Below, one piece after another: positions 10,201 through 22,400 of a stretch of DNA of 64,000 nt (position 1 is the first letter of the stretch; each line of letters begins with the position of its first letter). The stretch is taken from NCBI GenBank assembly GCA_940671915.1, contig CALNVZ010003433.1, positions 26,313,981 through 26,377,980 of the forward strand, given 5' to 3'. Both the position numbers and the translations under genes were made by a program. Origin of the DNA: Paracentrotus lividus. Its lineage: Eukaryota > Echinodermata > Echinoidea > Camarodonta > Echinidae. Under the pieces are notes generated by a model. It saw nothing but the letters and a program-made list of their open reading frames with translations. It was not told the DNA's origin and did no database searches.

Positions 10201-13200
10201 ACCGGTGGCCGGTTCTCTGGTTAATTCAGTACTGGCTGAAGGCGCCGGTTCATTCATTCTCTCACGGTGCCGAATCCCATTGTGCCTCGGGCTTCGCCTG
10301 GCATAAACCGGATCGAGCTCGGTTCTATATCGAGTTTTCCGGACCGGATATCGGCCGTACCCTTAACTGAGGTAAATCGGATCCGCGAGTCGGTTTCCGT
10401 ACCGGTTTTGGGAGTGAGTCCGTTCGAGACGGTCCTATATCTGGATAGTAGGCCGCCTGTCGGTTACTCACTAACCCGGATGACACGCCCAGAGCTTCGC
10501 TCTGTTACTCGTCGGCGGGTATCCGGCAGAGCGGGGTGTCCCGTCTATATCCGGCCGCCCACCTTGGTGGCGGGGGTCCGCCTCGCTCCGTTTCATCTCG
10601 GAGTGCGTCCCTTCTGGTTCGGATACTACGTCCGTGAGACTGTCCTGTTTCGGATCCTTGCCGGTTTCTTTTCGAAACCAGGGTCCGTTACAGGCAGACG
10701 CTTCTTTGTTGGAGACAAGTCGTATTCCCACTTCGTCTTCCAATTCGGTTTCTTCTCGGATCGGTACCGCATTTGGTGCTGGCCCTTCCGTAGCGAAGCG
10801 TCGTAGACTTACATTTTCGGATCCGATCCGGTTCCTGCGCGGAACAGCGCCCCTTTACAGGCGGGCACTTTTGGTCGGAGAGACGTCGTTCTTTGCCGAA
10901 CCCGGATCCGGTTCTCGTTGGGAACCCTGTTCCCCAGAGTTTGGCCACTCCTTAACGGGTCGGCATCAACTACCGGATACCAATCCGGATAGTTTGTGTG
11001 TACCTCCGGGGTTCGAGATGGGTTGAGCGTTACGAGGCAGCGGTATACTCAACTCCCGACTCACCTCCATGGGTAGGTCACACCCTCCGGTTGAGGAACT
11101 GGATGCTCCTCATCAGGGATGAGATTGTTTCGGTGGCTGATTCTCACGTCTCTTTTTTGAATCTCATCCGACTCTCTTGTCCCGCAATTCGGATAGGAAT
11201 GTCATGCGGGATCCCTCCCAGGTTGATGCTTCGGCGGATATTCATCCGACGGAGATGACCTAAAGCCGTTGTAGAGCTTCCTTTGCAAGAAGCGAGTGAC
11301 GGGTTTGTTTCATAAAACGTTCCAGATCTAAAACGGTTACTAACATCGGTTTCACAACCGGTGGCCGTTCTCTGGTTAATTCAGTACTGGCTGAAGGCGC
11401 CGGTTCATTTCTCTCACGGTGCCGAATCCCATTGTGCCTCGGCTTCGCCTGGCATAACCGGATCGAGCTCGGTTTCTATATCGAGTTTGTCCGGACCGGA
11501 TATCGGCGCCGTACCCTTAACTGAGGTAAATCGGATTCCGCGAGTCGGTTCCGTACCGGTTTTGGAGTGAGTACCGTTCGAGACGTCCTATATCCTCGGA
11601 TAGTAGGCCGCCTGTCGGTTACTCATAACCCGGATGACACGCCCAGAGCTTTCGCTCTGTTACTCGTCGGCGGGTATCCGGCAGAGCGGGGTGTCCCCGT
11701 CTATATCCGGCCGCCCACCTTTGGTGGCGGGGGTCCGCCTCGCTCCGTTTCATCTCGGAGTGCGTCCCTTCTGGTTCGGATACTACGTCCGTGAGACGTG
11801 TCCGTGTTTCGGATCCTTGCCGGTTTCTTTTCGAAACCAGGGTCCGTTACAGGCAGACGCTCTTTGTTGGAGACAAGTCGTATTCCCACTTCGTCTTCCA
11901 ATTCGGTTTCTTCTCGGATCGGTACCGCATTTGGTGCTGGCCCTTCCGTAGCGAAGCGTCGTAGACTTACATTTTCGGATCCCGATCCGGTTCCTGCGCG
12001 GAACAGCGCCCCTTTACAGGCGGGCACTTTTGGTTCGGAGAGACGTCGTTCTTTGCCGAACCCGGATCCGGTCTCGTTGGGAACCCTGTTCCCAGAGTTT
12101 GGCCACTCCCTTAACGGGTCGGCATCAACTACCGGATACCAACCGGATAGTTGTGTGTACCTCCGGAGGTTCGAGAGTGGGTTGAGCGTTACGAGGCAGC
12201 GGTACGTCACCACTCCCGACTCACCTCCATGGGTAGGTCACACCCTCCGGTTGAGGAACTGGATGCTTCCTCATCAGAGGATGAGATTGTTTCGGTGGCT
12301 GATTCTCACGTCTCTTTGTTTGAATCTCATCCGACTCTCTTGTCCCGCAATTCGGATAGGAATGTCATGCGGGATCCCTCCCAGGTTGATGCTTCGGCGG
12401 ATATTTCATCCGACGGAGATGAACTGAAGCCGTTGTAGAGCTTCCTTTAGCGAAGCGAGTGACGGGTTTGTTTCATAAATACGTTCCAGATGTCGGAGTG
12501 ACCCCTGAAACTTCGGAGGGACGTAAAGGTTTCTTTGCGGAAGGTCGAAAGCTGTTTCATCTTTTCAGCTCCGAGTACAGGACATTCATAAAGAGGAATT
12601 TGTCTGTACTTCATCTCGACCGAAGAAAGCCTCACTAGATATTCGAAAACATAGTATCGGGTATCTTTGTGGAAGGAGACGATGGTCTTTAACACCTAAG
12701 TCCATCTCCCCGGAGGTTCTGAAGTTGGCTGATATGCTCGAGACCGGGAAGAATTCTTTGTTGAAATCCGACAAAGGTGATGCTGACGTTTCGTTTGCTA
12801 TCACAGGCGGTCTTCGTTTATCTGTCTTAAATGACATGCTCTTGGAACTCTTGGCTGGCTCCCAGGAGTTGGACATTTCTCCGCCGGACCAGGCCGAGAT
12901 TCTTTTGGCTCTTAGAGAGGTTTCTTCTCTCTTGTTCTCTCAGATTGCGGCTGCATCCACCTTGGTGGATAATGCCCGTAGAGTTCATGTTCTTGAGACT
13001 CTTCATATCAAACAATCCCTCATTCCGGATATGGTCAAGGAGATTGACGTGTCTTCCCCCTTTCTTTGTGGGAACAACTTGGCAGACATCTTACAGAAAG
13101 AAGTGGATTCACGTAAGAAGGCCAAGGAACTCTCTACATCAATTAGAGATGTTCGTCAGACTCCATCATCTTCTAGTTCCGCAAATCTGGCTTCTTCAAA

Positions 13201-16200
13201 GCTCCTCTTTTCAGGAGGGCAAGAAGAAGAAGGACAAGAAGACTTCCGTTCCTGCCAGGTCGACCCCGGCAGCTCCTCCTCAGGATCGTAGAGTAGCCGA
13301 CTCTCTCATGATTTTTATGATCGACAGGTGTCGTTTCAAGACCAGACTCCCCGTCGAGGACGTGGAAGTGGTAGGGGCTCTTCCCGAGGCGTCGCGAAGA
13401 GTCAGCCCTTTCGGCAGGGCGGGAAGCATTTTTCCAGATGACTTCCCGAGTTCGCTTGGAGATCCGGTAGGTGGTCGACTTCGGAAGTTTCTTCCTGCTT
13501 GGAAGTCAATCACGGACGACGTTTTCGTCCTCTCCGTGATCAAGAACGGTCTTCGGATAGATCTAGAGAACCTCTTCCAAGAGGGGTTATCCGAAGTCGA
13601 TCACCACCACAGTCGATCCTTTTTCAGGAGCATATCGTTTCGGAAGTTACCTCACTCCTGGAAAAGGACGCTGTCGAACGGGTGAGAGATCACGACGCCT
13701 GTGTCTCTCCCCCTTTTTGTAATCCCCAAGCGTTCAGGATCGCTCAGGATGATCCTAAACATGAAGAGGATCAACAGGCACATCGCAAAGTCGCCCTTCA
13801 GGATGGACCATCTAGCCTCTATTCTTCCGGCTCTCGGTCAGGACGAATTTTGCGGTGTCCCTCGACCTGAGCGATGCCTATTTCCACGTCCCAATAGACC
13901 CCTCGTCGAGGGATCTTTTGGGATTTGCCGTAGGAAAGGAGACTTTTCGCTTCAAAGCTCTTCCTTTCGGACTGCGCCCAGCTCCCAGAGTTTTCACCAG
14001 GGTGGTCTCAGCGTTGATGTCGTTCCTCAGGGCAAGGGCCTTCGGATCTTTGCCTACTTAGACGATTGGCTTCTCGTCGCCAATTCGGAGGTTCTGCTTT
14101 CTCACCATCTTTCGCTGTTAGTGGAAACAACCGAGAGTTTGGGATTCATGATCAACTGGTCCAAATCGGAATTCATTCCCTCCCGAACTCCGATTTACTT
14201 GGGCGCCCAGTTGGATCTCAAGAATCAACTGGCTCGGCCGAGTCTCGAGAGGGTAGAGACTCTGGTCAATCTTGCCGGGTCCTCCTGAGCATGCGGAGGG
14301 TTCGAGCCGAGGTTTGGTTGAGATGGCTGGGTCTTTTAGCCAGTCGTGGTGGACATCTTGCCGATAATGTCGTCTCTTTATGAGACTTTCCAGCTACATC
14401 TCCTGAAGTTTTTCAGGCCGAATCTCAGCTCCCTTCTGGTCTGGATTCCTTTGCCGATGGAGATCAAGAAGCTTCTCTCTCCTTGGACGAACCGTACCTT
14501 CCTTCTTAGGGAAAGAGATTCAAGGACCCTCTTCCCTCATACAGTGACCACGGACGCGTCACTTCAAGGTTGGGGGGCCATTGTCAAGGTCGGATGGTTT
14601 CCGGATCTTGGGCCCTTCCGAGGCCACTGCCTCACATCAACGTTCTGGAACTTTTGTCAGTTCTGTTTGTCCTCCAACGTTTCCGCGACCTGTTGGTGGG
14701 CCGTTCAGTGTTGATTCTCACGGACAACACCTCTGTGAAGGCTTACATCAACAAACAAGGAGGGACACACTCTTTGGAGTTGAACAGAGTAGCGTTCCTC
14801 CTTTGGGAATGGTGCAATCGGGAGGAGATCATCACGGTGGCATCCCACATTCGGGGGAGGACAATCTCATAGCGGATTTTCTATCCCGAGGTCGGTCGCT
14901 GCCATCGGAATGGATGTTGTCCCCTCATGTCTTCGAGTTAGTAATTCAGAGATTCGGGAGCCTGGAAATAGATCTGTTTGCAACCTCTCTGAACAACAGA
15001 CTTCCTCGGTTTTGCTCCCGAGTCAGGGAGACTTCGGCTTTCGTGCTGGACGCGTTCTCTCTTCATTGGAAGGGTGGGAAGGCGTACGCCTTTCCACCAT
15101 TCAAGCTGATACCTATGGTTCTCAGAAAGATCAGAGAGGATCGGGCAACAGTGGTCTTGATCGCTCCCCACTGGCCCGGTCGAGCCTGGTTCCAGGATCT
15201 GTTGCCCCTGTTGTGGGGGAACCGCTGCCCGTTCCGGCTGTACCGGACTTGGTCTCTCAACCTTTGTCGGGAGCTCTTCATGTGGATCCATCGCTCCTTC
15301 ATCTCACTGCTTGGCCTCTATCGGCCAGCGGCTAGGGATGAAGGCTTTTCGGACAGAGCAGCTGAGCTGCTAGTTGAGAGTAGACGGAAGTCGACTAGGA
15401 TTGTTACAATTCGCGCCTTGAGGCTTTCTTTGCTGGTGCGAACGCTGGGGTGTCCCCAGAGAGGCTCCTTTGCCTCTCATTGCCGACTTCCTTATTTCTC
15501 TGTTCGATAAGGGTAGGTCTATTTCGACGATTCGTGGATACCGTTCGGCTATTGCGGCATTCATACTGGCTTTGATAATGGGGGATCGGTCTCGACCTCC
15601 CCCAACTCTCGGCGTTGCTTAGGGCCTTTTTCTTAAAACGCCCTATTTCTAAACCCTTGACTCCAGCCTGGAGTCTTCCAAGGTTTTGGAGGCTTTGTCA
15701 AAGCCTCCGTTCGAGCCTTTGAACTCGATTTCTCTGCTGAATCTGTCCATCAAGACAAGCTTTTCTTTAGCGATCTCTTCCGGACAAAGGAGGAGTTCGC
15801 TACATGCTCTCTCAATATCACCAGGTCATATTCGTTGGGAGAGACATGGGGTTCGCCTGATTCCTGTTACATCATTCATCGCTAAGAACCAAACGCCTCG
15901 TCGGGTTTCTATCGAGATCTTCATTCGGCCTCTGACGGAGTTCTCGTCTATCAGAGAGGACAAGGTTTTGGTGCCCCGTTAGGGCCCTCAAGTGGTATAT
16001 CAAGAGAACGGAGAATCTTCGTAAATCTTCACAGTTGTTTGTTACTCCCGTGAAACCCATAAAGGGTTTCTAGAGATACGTTATCCCGTTGGATAGTATC
16101 CGCTATCAAGGCTGCGGGAGTGAGGGCCCTTGAAGAGGGATCTACTCCCAAGGCCCATCAGACCAGGAGCATTAGCTCCTCTTGGGCCCTATTTACAGGG

Positions 16201-19200
16201 GTCGGAGTGGAAGACATCTGCAAAGCGGCCTTTTGGCGTTCTGCAAACTCTTTTACCTCCTTTTACCTGAGAGATGTCGCCGCTAGTGAGGGTGTTTTCT
16301 CCACCGCACCTCTCAAAGCGGCGGCATCCTCCATAGTTTCATAACCGTCATGGTTGCCCTCCGACTTTTGTCGGTGCTGGTCGTAGCAATGGTAGGCAAA
16401 TGTATATTTCTATTGAAGTAAATCATAAAAATTAAATTCTAATTTTATTATTTACGATATGGAAATATACATTGCCTACATTCCCTCCCTCCGTCCCCTA
16501 TCCTTTGCAACATACGGAAGTTTCTTGGGGCGAGAGAGTTAGGGATGAGTATTAGATCGCGCGCGGCCGCATCCTCGCCAATGGAGGGCGCCATTCATGG
16601 GGTGGGGGGTAAATAGGCAATATGATAGGGCAAAAATTTCGGTGCAATTTTCGATTTATGGCGATTTGAGGTCAAATAGCAATGGTAGGCAAATGTATAT
16701 TTCCATATCGTAAATAATAAAATTAGAATTTAATTTTATGTCTTGGGTATAACGAGTAGTTTCATATCTTCTACAGATGATCAGCTGCACTGTGTTGTTG
16801 TGATCAGATTTCTGCCAAGAATTAAAAAAGGCTTAAACAAGGGAGGATTAAGATCCTCCAAGCAGACAGTACTCAACTGACCTCTGAAAAGGATTAGAGA
16901 TTTTGGCTGAAAATGCCAAAATTTGGGGTAAAAATATGCTTTTGTCATATTATATAAATTTGAATTTTTGGTTGGTGTTGGTGTTCAACCTTTAGCACCT
17001 AGAGGCAAGTGTGTAAAGGGCAGCTTACTCCTCGGAGCTACCTGCCAAAAAGATGTTCATTGTATTTTGAACATATTTAAAAAAAAAAAAATAAATAAAA
17101 TGCAAACTACTACAGCATGTTTTAAAAAATGGATGATTGGAGGAGAGAGCTGGAAGACGGTTCAGGGTGATTTGATGACTAAAGGGTTAACAAATATTCT
17201 AAAAATTTAACAATCTATGTCCTTTCTTTACTTTTTTTTTGCAGAAATACTTTTTAGAAGGTTATCAAGCTCACCACGATGAGAAATGGAGTGATGTAAT
17301 AAAAAACATGGAATTAGCACTTTCAGAATACTGGAAAGCAGACACTCAATGTAGAGCTCTTTGTGAAGGGAAATATGACAACCGAGAATTCATGGATCTT
17401 TATGAAGCTATTGCATGTAAGTAGCAGGAACATCCTAGTAATTTCGTGTTTAAAATTGACAAATTTACCTGTTTTATCGTTAAATGTGAATCTTCAATTT
17501 AACAATATTGTGTAATAGTTGCCTTTCCATAGATTTCTTTGTACATGTACCTCATCACCCTGCTTTCTGTTTTCGTAGAGAATTATGTCTAATACCTTAC
17601 TTAATTCTCTCTCCCTCTCTCAAAATCAGTATAAATATATTTAGTAAAAAGGTTTGGCACCTTTGTGAAATAAAGTACCGAAGTGTTAACATCGTAATTA
17701 GTCAATCATCCCGGTATGACATCACACTTCCGTACTTTATTCATACTTTTAACCTTAAGACTTATATTTTTGTTAAAAGGTTTAGTCACTAAGAAAAAAA
17801 AAACAGATTTATAGGCCTACTCTACTAACAAGTAACAAATAAGAATTGGTGCAAAGGAGGGGAGGGGTGGAGGTGTTATGCAGAGCAGCCTTATCATGGA
17901 ATCACCGTTCATTCATTTCTTTATCTTTTGGGACCCTTCTCAATGCTAGTTGCAACTGTAACAAATGCCCATATAAGCAGAGATGTATTGGCTTCAGTCC
18001 CATTCATTCATGCACCTGTATGTAACCTTGTAAATACAAGCAGTGCATCTCTAGGGGGTCCCAGCTGTGTTATAGACCTACCCTTTTCATACTTACCAAC
18101 GATGTCTAGGCAAACCCTACTCCCGCAACCCAATGCTTATTCTAATAACACTTTTTACTAGAATGAGAAGTGAGTTGAGAGAGTAGGGCTGTAATTATGA
18201 AATCTTGACCTGTAGGGGTACAGACCCAAAGTGAGTCTAGTATTTTTTAGCAAGTCAAAGGTTATCTACGTGTATACTAGATCACATGATTGGAAATATG
18301 ACCTATAGAGTACTGAAGTGTGATGTCATAACGGTGGTGTTGTCATTGTTGCTGGTTCTAAACAATCTTGTGTTGAACAATATCAACTTGATCACACCAA
18401 AACCTGTTTGTGTATATGCCCGAGTCTAGCCCGTTGCTGGACAGCATTTAGGCTAAACCTCATGCACGGGCTTTTTTGTTTAGAACCAGTAACTGGGACG
18501 ACGGGCGATTATGACATCAACACTTCGGTACTCTATAGAAGTCCCAATGCTCCCTTGTGTGGAAACCATGAAAAAATGAGCGTGTTCAATGCTGTCCGAT
18601 CTTGATCTTTTCTGCTTGTAAACATGTATGAACAGGGTCTTAGAATGCTCTGGTCATACATGTAGGGGGTCAGGCAGTGGTCAAACTCATGGCATGGCTT
18701 GGCATGGAGAAATAATAAGTACATCTTTCAAATATGTGATATGTTTGTTACATATTGCCTTTTCAGAGCAAGAGGGGCATTGACCTATAATAGCATAGGC
18801 CTCATGTATCTGTCCCCAGCTTTCAGCTTAATAGGGGTTATGTTATCATACATGTACTTTGAGAACCAGAAAGATGTAAGATGACAATGGTTTCACAAAG
18901 TAGTCCGCTTTTACGCTAAATCTCACAAATTGAATTTGAGATAATTGCTCAAAAATAAATGTAAAATTCAACACTTCGTACTAGTAGGACTATTGGTAAT
19001 TTCTGTGCAATTTTGCGCTAATCAATAGATTTTGATTTTGATTTTTTTGCTGTATATTTTATTTAAAAAATCAAATGACTTCTATTAATCTGGTCCAGAT
19101 GCAAGTCTGAATTGTCATCCAGTCTTTATAAGGGTACATTTGACTTTCTTAATATAACCAACATGGACAGTGAAAGTGGATATTTCTAGGAAGTCCGCTC

Positions 19201-19394
19201 GTTTTTTTACAGGGAGTTCAAGGTTATTAGGAAGTGTATTTCAAGCAGGCTCTTTGAGTCACTATGTACACAGAGAAAGAAGTCATGTTCAGACAGTTTT
19301 TTAAATCACTGGAGAAACTTTGAATATGAAAAGAATTGTACTTTTTATCTGCCTCTCCCCCCCCCCATCAAAAAGGAAGCTCAATAAACCCAAA

Positions 19395-19430
<36 letters not shown>

Positions 19431-22400
19431 ACAAACGAACAAACAAACAAACAAACAAATCCACTCTCTACATAATAAACCATGTTCATATATTTCATCT
19501 CCCCAGAGTAAATTTCTATATGGATGAGGCACAGTGCATCACCCTAAATTGTTATGCCTCAGCCCGAAACAGTTTGACTTTACACCTAAAAATACTGATT
19601 TAAATCCACTTTTTAAATTTTTACATTGAATAGAGAAGAAAACTAATGAGATTAAGTCCTAATGTGAACATGCTGGTGTGCTGTCCATTGATATAGGAGG
19701 ATTCAACTTTTTATTTAATCACATCCAGATTTCCTCGTCTAGCTGTGCACAAAATCTCAAAACGAGGGGGGCTGTGTTGGATATATAAGTATTGTCTAGG
19801 TTTTGCAGGGGCAAAGGGACCAAGAGATTGATAATTAAATTCTTTTGCTTTCTTGAATTCTACAATCTTCCGAAATCCATGTCCTGCAGAGAAATAGATA
19901 TGGAATGATAATTTGATAATTTGTTTGCTTTATTTAATCATGCAATGTTCTGAGAAAATTGGAAAATGGTGTAAATGGAGAAAAGGGTTCTGTTGGAAGA
20001 ATGTAAATTTTCAGACTGGACACAAATGAGGGGTAAGAGAGAAGGAATCGACAAAAAGTAAGAAATTGCATAATATGTTCTGGATCAATTTACTGATTCA
20101 TATTAACACACAAATGCCTTGTTTCATTGAGGCGTGCACTTTTTTGTATTGTATTGTATTGCAAAAAAAATCTACATAAACAGAATTCAATATAAATATA
20201 CATTTGGTAAATGGAGCCAACAATAGCTATTTAAAGCTAAGCTAGGTTGCCCCATCCAGTTTGCTTACTGTGATTATATGTGATACGTCTTGTCGAAATG
20301 AGAGAGAAGTCGCAGATCAAAGATCCGAGTAAATCGACAAACTAATAAAAAACTCAAAATTTTGAGGAAATTTTTTTTTTTGATTTTCTGGTTCTACCAT
20401 GCTTCATCTTTGCTCTGTTAAAAAAATGAGTGAAAATGATAACGGGAAAGTGGTAAAAAAGCAGTTTTTCGGCGAGTGTTTTTTTTCGGTCATAATTTTT
20501 TTTCCCCGGACATACAAGCGAACGTCCACGCTCATTTCCCCTCTCCGTTTTGCTCCGCCCTTAGCAACACATGGTTTTGTTTATTGGACGTTCACGGTCA
20601 TGACATGACCGTGAACGTCCAATAAACAAAACCATGTGATGTGTGATTTCAACTGGCTTTTTGTTTCGTTTTTGTGAGCGAATAGCGAACTAAACTCTCT
20701 TTAGCTAGCTGCACTCAGAAATTTTGCGTGCGATGCCACAACCTGCTTTGAATAAAGCTGTTTCATCCGGGATAGCGGAGCATGCAAACGAATGTCAAAT
20801 CTAACAATCGGGTGGGGGAGAGGGGGGGGGGGTTATGTGGGAAAAGCTACTTATTGCTTGACTTAGCTATCTCGATCCAAATGAATGTTAATTTCAGCAT
20901 TTTATTTTAGGGGCCGCGATATCTGTTGTCCTGATGGGAAATTAAAACCTCCCTATAAACAAATCTGGTTCCATCAGGGAAACATAGAGCATACAAAAGA
21001 GGTGACGTGATAATACTCTTGATACAAGTATTTAGGTTAAAGTCTTTTGCAGTTTATTTTACAAAGTAACGTGTTTAAGAAAGTAGCGTTTTACTAAACA
21101 CGACGAAACAAAATACGAATTTTACTCTTAAAATAATTCATTCTAAAAATTATTAATATCTTCTTATTACTGGTAAACAAGTTTGATCAATAAAAGACGA
21201 GATCGAGCAAATCATTTACGTTTTTATTTTCATTGTCTTAAGCTAACCTAGCCACTCATAAAACGTGATCAGAGAAATTCTAAACATTCGTGAGGCGCAA
21301 ATATTTATTAAAACATTTTTGGAGGCTTATCTCTATCATATACTTATTCAAAGAATATAAACAAATTCATAAGCCCTGTACAAGAATAATTTAGTCTATA
21401 GACCATTATTATGTCAAAATTTCCAACAGAGTTCAGATCAAAATGACTCGCTTTATTATGAGTAAGAGTATATGCGATTGACATTCAAAGAACGCACGCA
21501 AACATCGGAATAAAACCCCCAAAAGGTTTTAAAATAGTTTTGTTTCTAACTAATTTAGCGCCAGGATTGGTAAACACTTTTCTTAAAAGAGCGGACTTTT
21601 TCTTAAACAATTAGAAAGAGCATGACGTTTTATTTATTTGACGAAGATATAAACAACTAACCAAATTCAGCTTCTTTTTTTGAGAAGATTGAATGTTATT
21701 TAGAAACACTCACCGTTTGCCTCGATCATGCGTGACGGACGAGTTTTGTTCTCTGTATACCTGAATGCAGCCTCCTCATTGGTCAATCGTTTCACCTTTG
21801 TAACAGTGGTTGCTAGGGCATTTCGGTGAGTACAAACGGTGACAAAATGTTCTTATTTTTCTGGCGCGGAGTCAAACGGAAGTCAAACTTCGAAGACGTT
21901 TTTCTTGATTTTGATTTCCAAGAGCACCAATTCTCCTCGCGTTCAGAGGCTAATATCTCCACTTCTATTTACTCTTTACAGTCGGGTTATATATCAAATT
22001 CAAGGGGGCAATTAATCAGGGATCAATAATATCAAATAAAATGGATTTCAAAAATCGCGATTAGTCTCTCATTTCGACGTGACGCATCACATATATACAT
22101 TTACATAAAGTAAAACATATGTACAAATTATTACATCATATTTTACAGTATTTACACTATAGGTAATATAAATTGTTTATTTTTTTGATAGATTTATATA
22201 AATTTCAAAAGGTTTTCAAAGCTGAATTCTCCATATTTTTCAGGGCTCTTTCCCACACTCCAGATGAAGCCTATTGACTTTTGATGTGAAAAATGTTGTA
22301 AATTGTTTCAATCTCTGAATACCAGATAAACGTCAACATTTATTCATTGACTTTTGACATATTTAGCATACTCCATACAAGTAATTAGTTACATGTATAG

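Larger units (their letters stand above)
9250..16740 (+). mobile_element. DIRS-like tyrosine-recombinase retrotransposon inside P3H intron 2
   Basis: About 7.5 kb lie between inverted terminal repeats. The order is gag-like leader, reverse transcriptase, RNase H, a conserved DIRS segment, then tyrosine recombinase, all on + as in DIRS1-type elements. It has inverted rather than split direct repeats, which argues against Ngaro/PAT. It is clearly more GC-rich than the host intron. Multiple frameshifts and a 1.15-kb internal duplication make this copy non-functional as given. Many frameshifts look like single-base indels and may be assembly error. It lies in the same orientation as the host gene and leaves the exon 2 and exon 3 splice sites intact. 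Confidence 0.88.

Noticed and set aside
17508..17792. 94-codon + frame after exon 3 as a retained-intron coding extension
   Set aside because: It is separated by an in-frame stop right after the exon 3 donor, has no family resemblance and contains a MITE hairpin.
20399..22029. Two short frames (69 and 67 codons) as transposase remnants of the 20275-22096 element
   Set aside because: No DDE-type or zinc-finger motif could be recognised; too short to claim.
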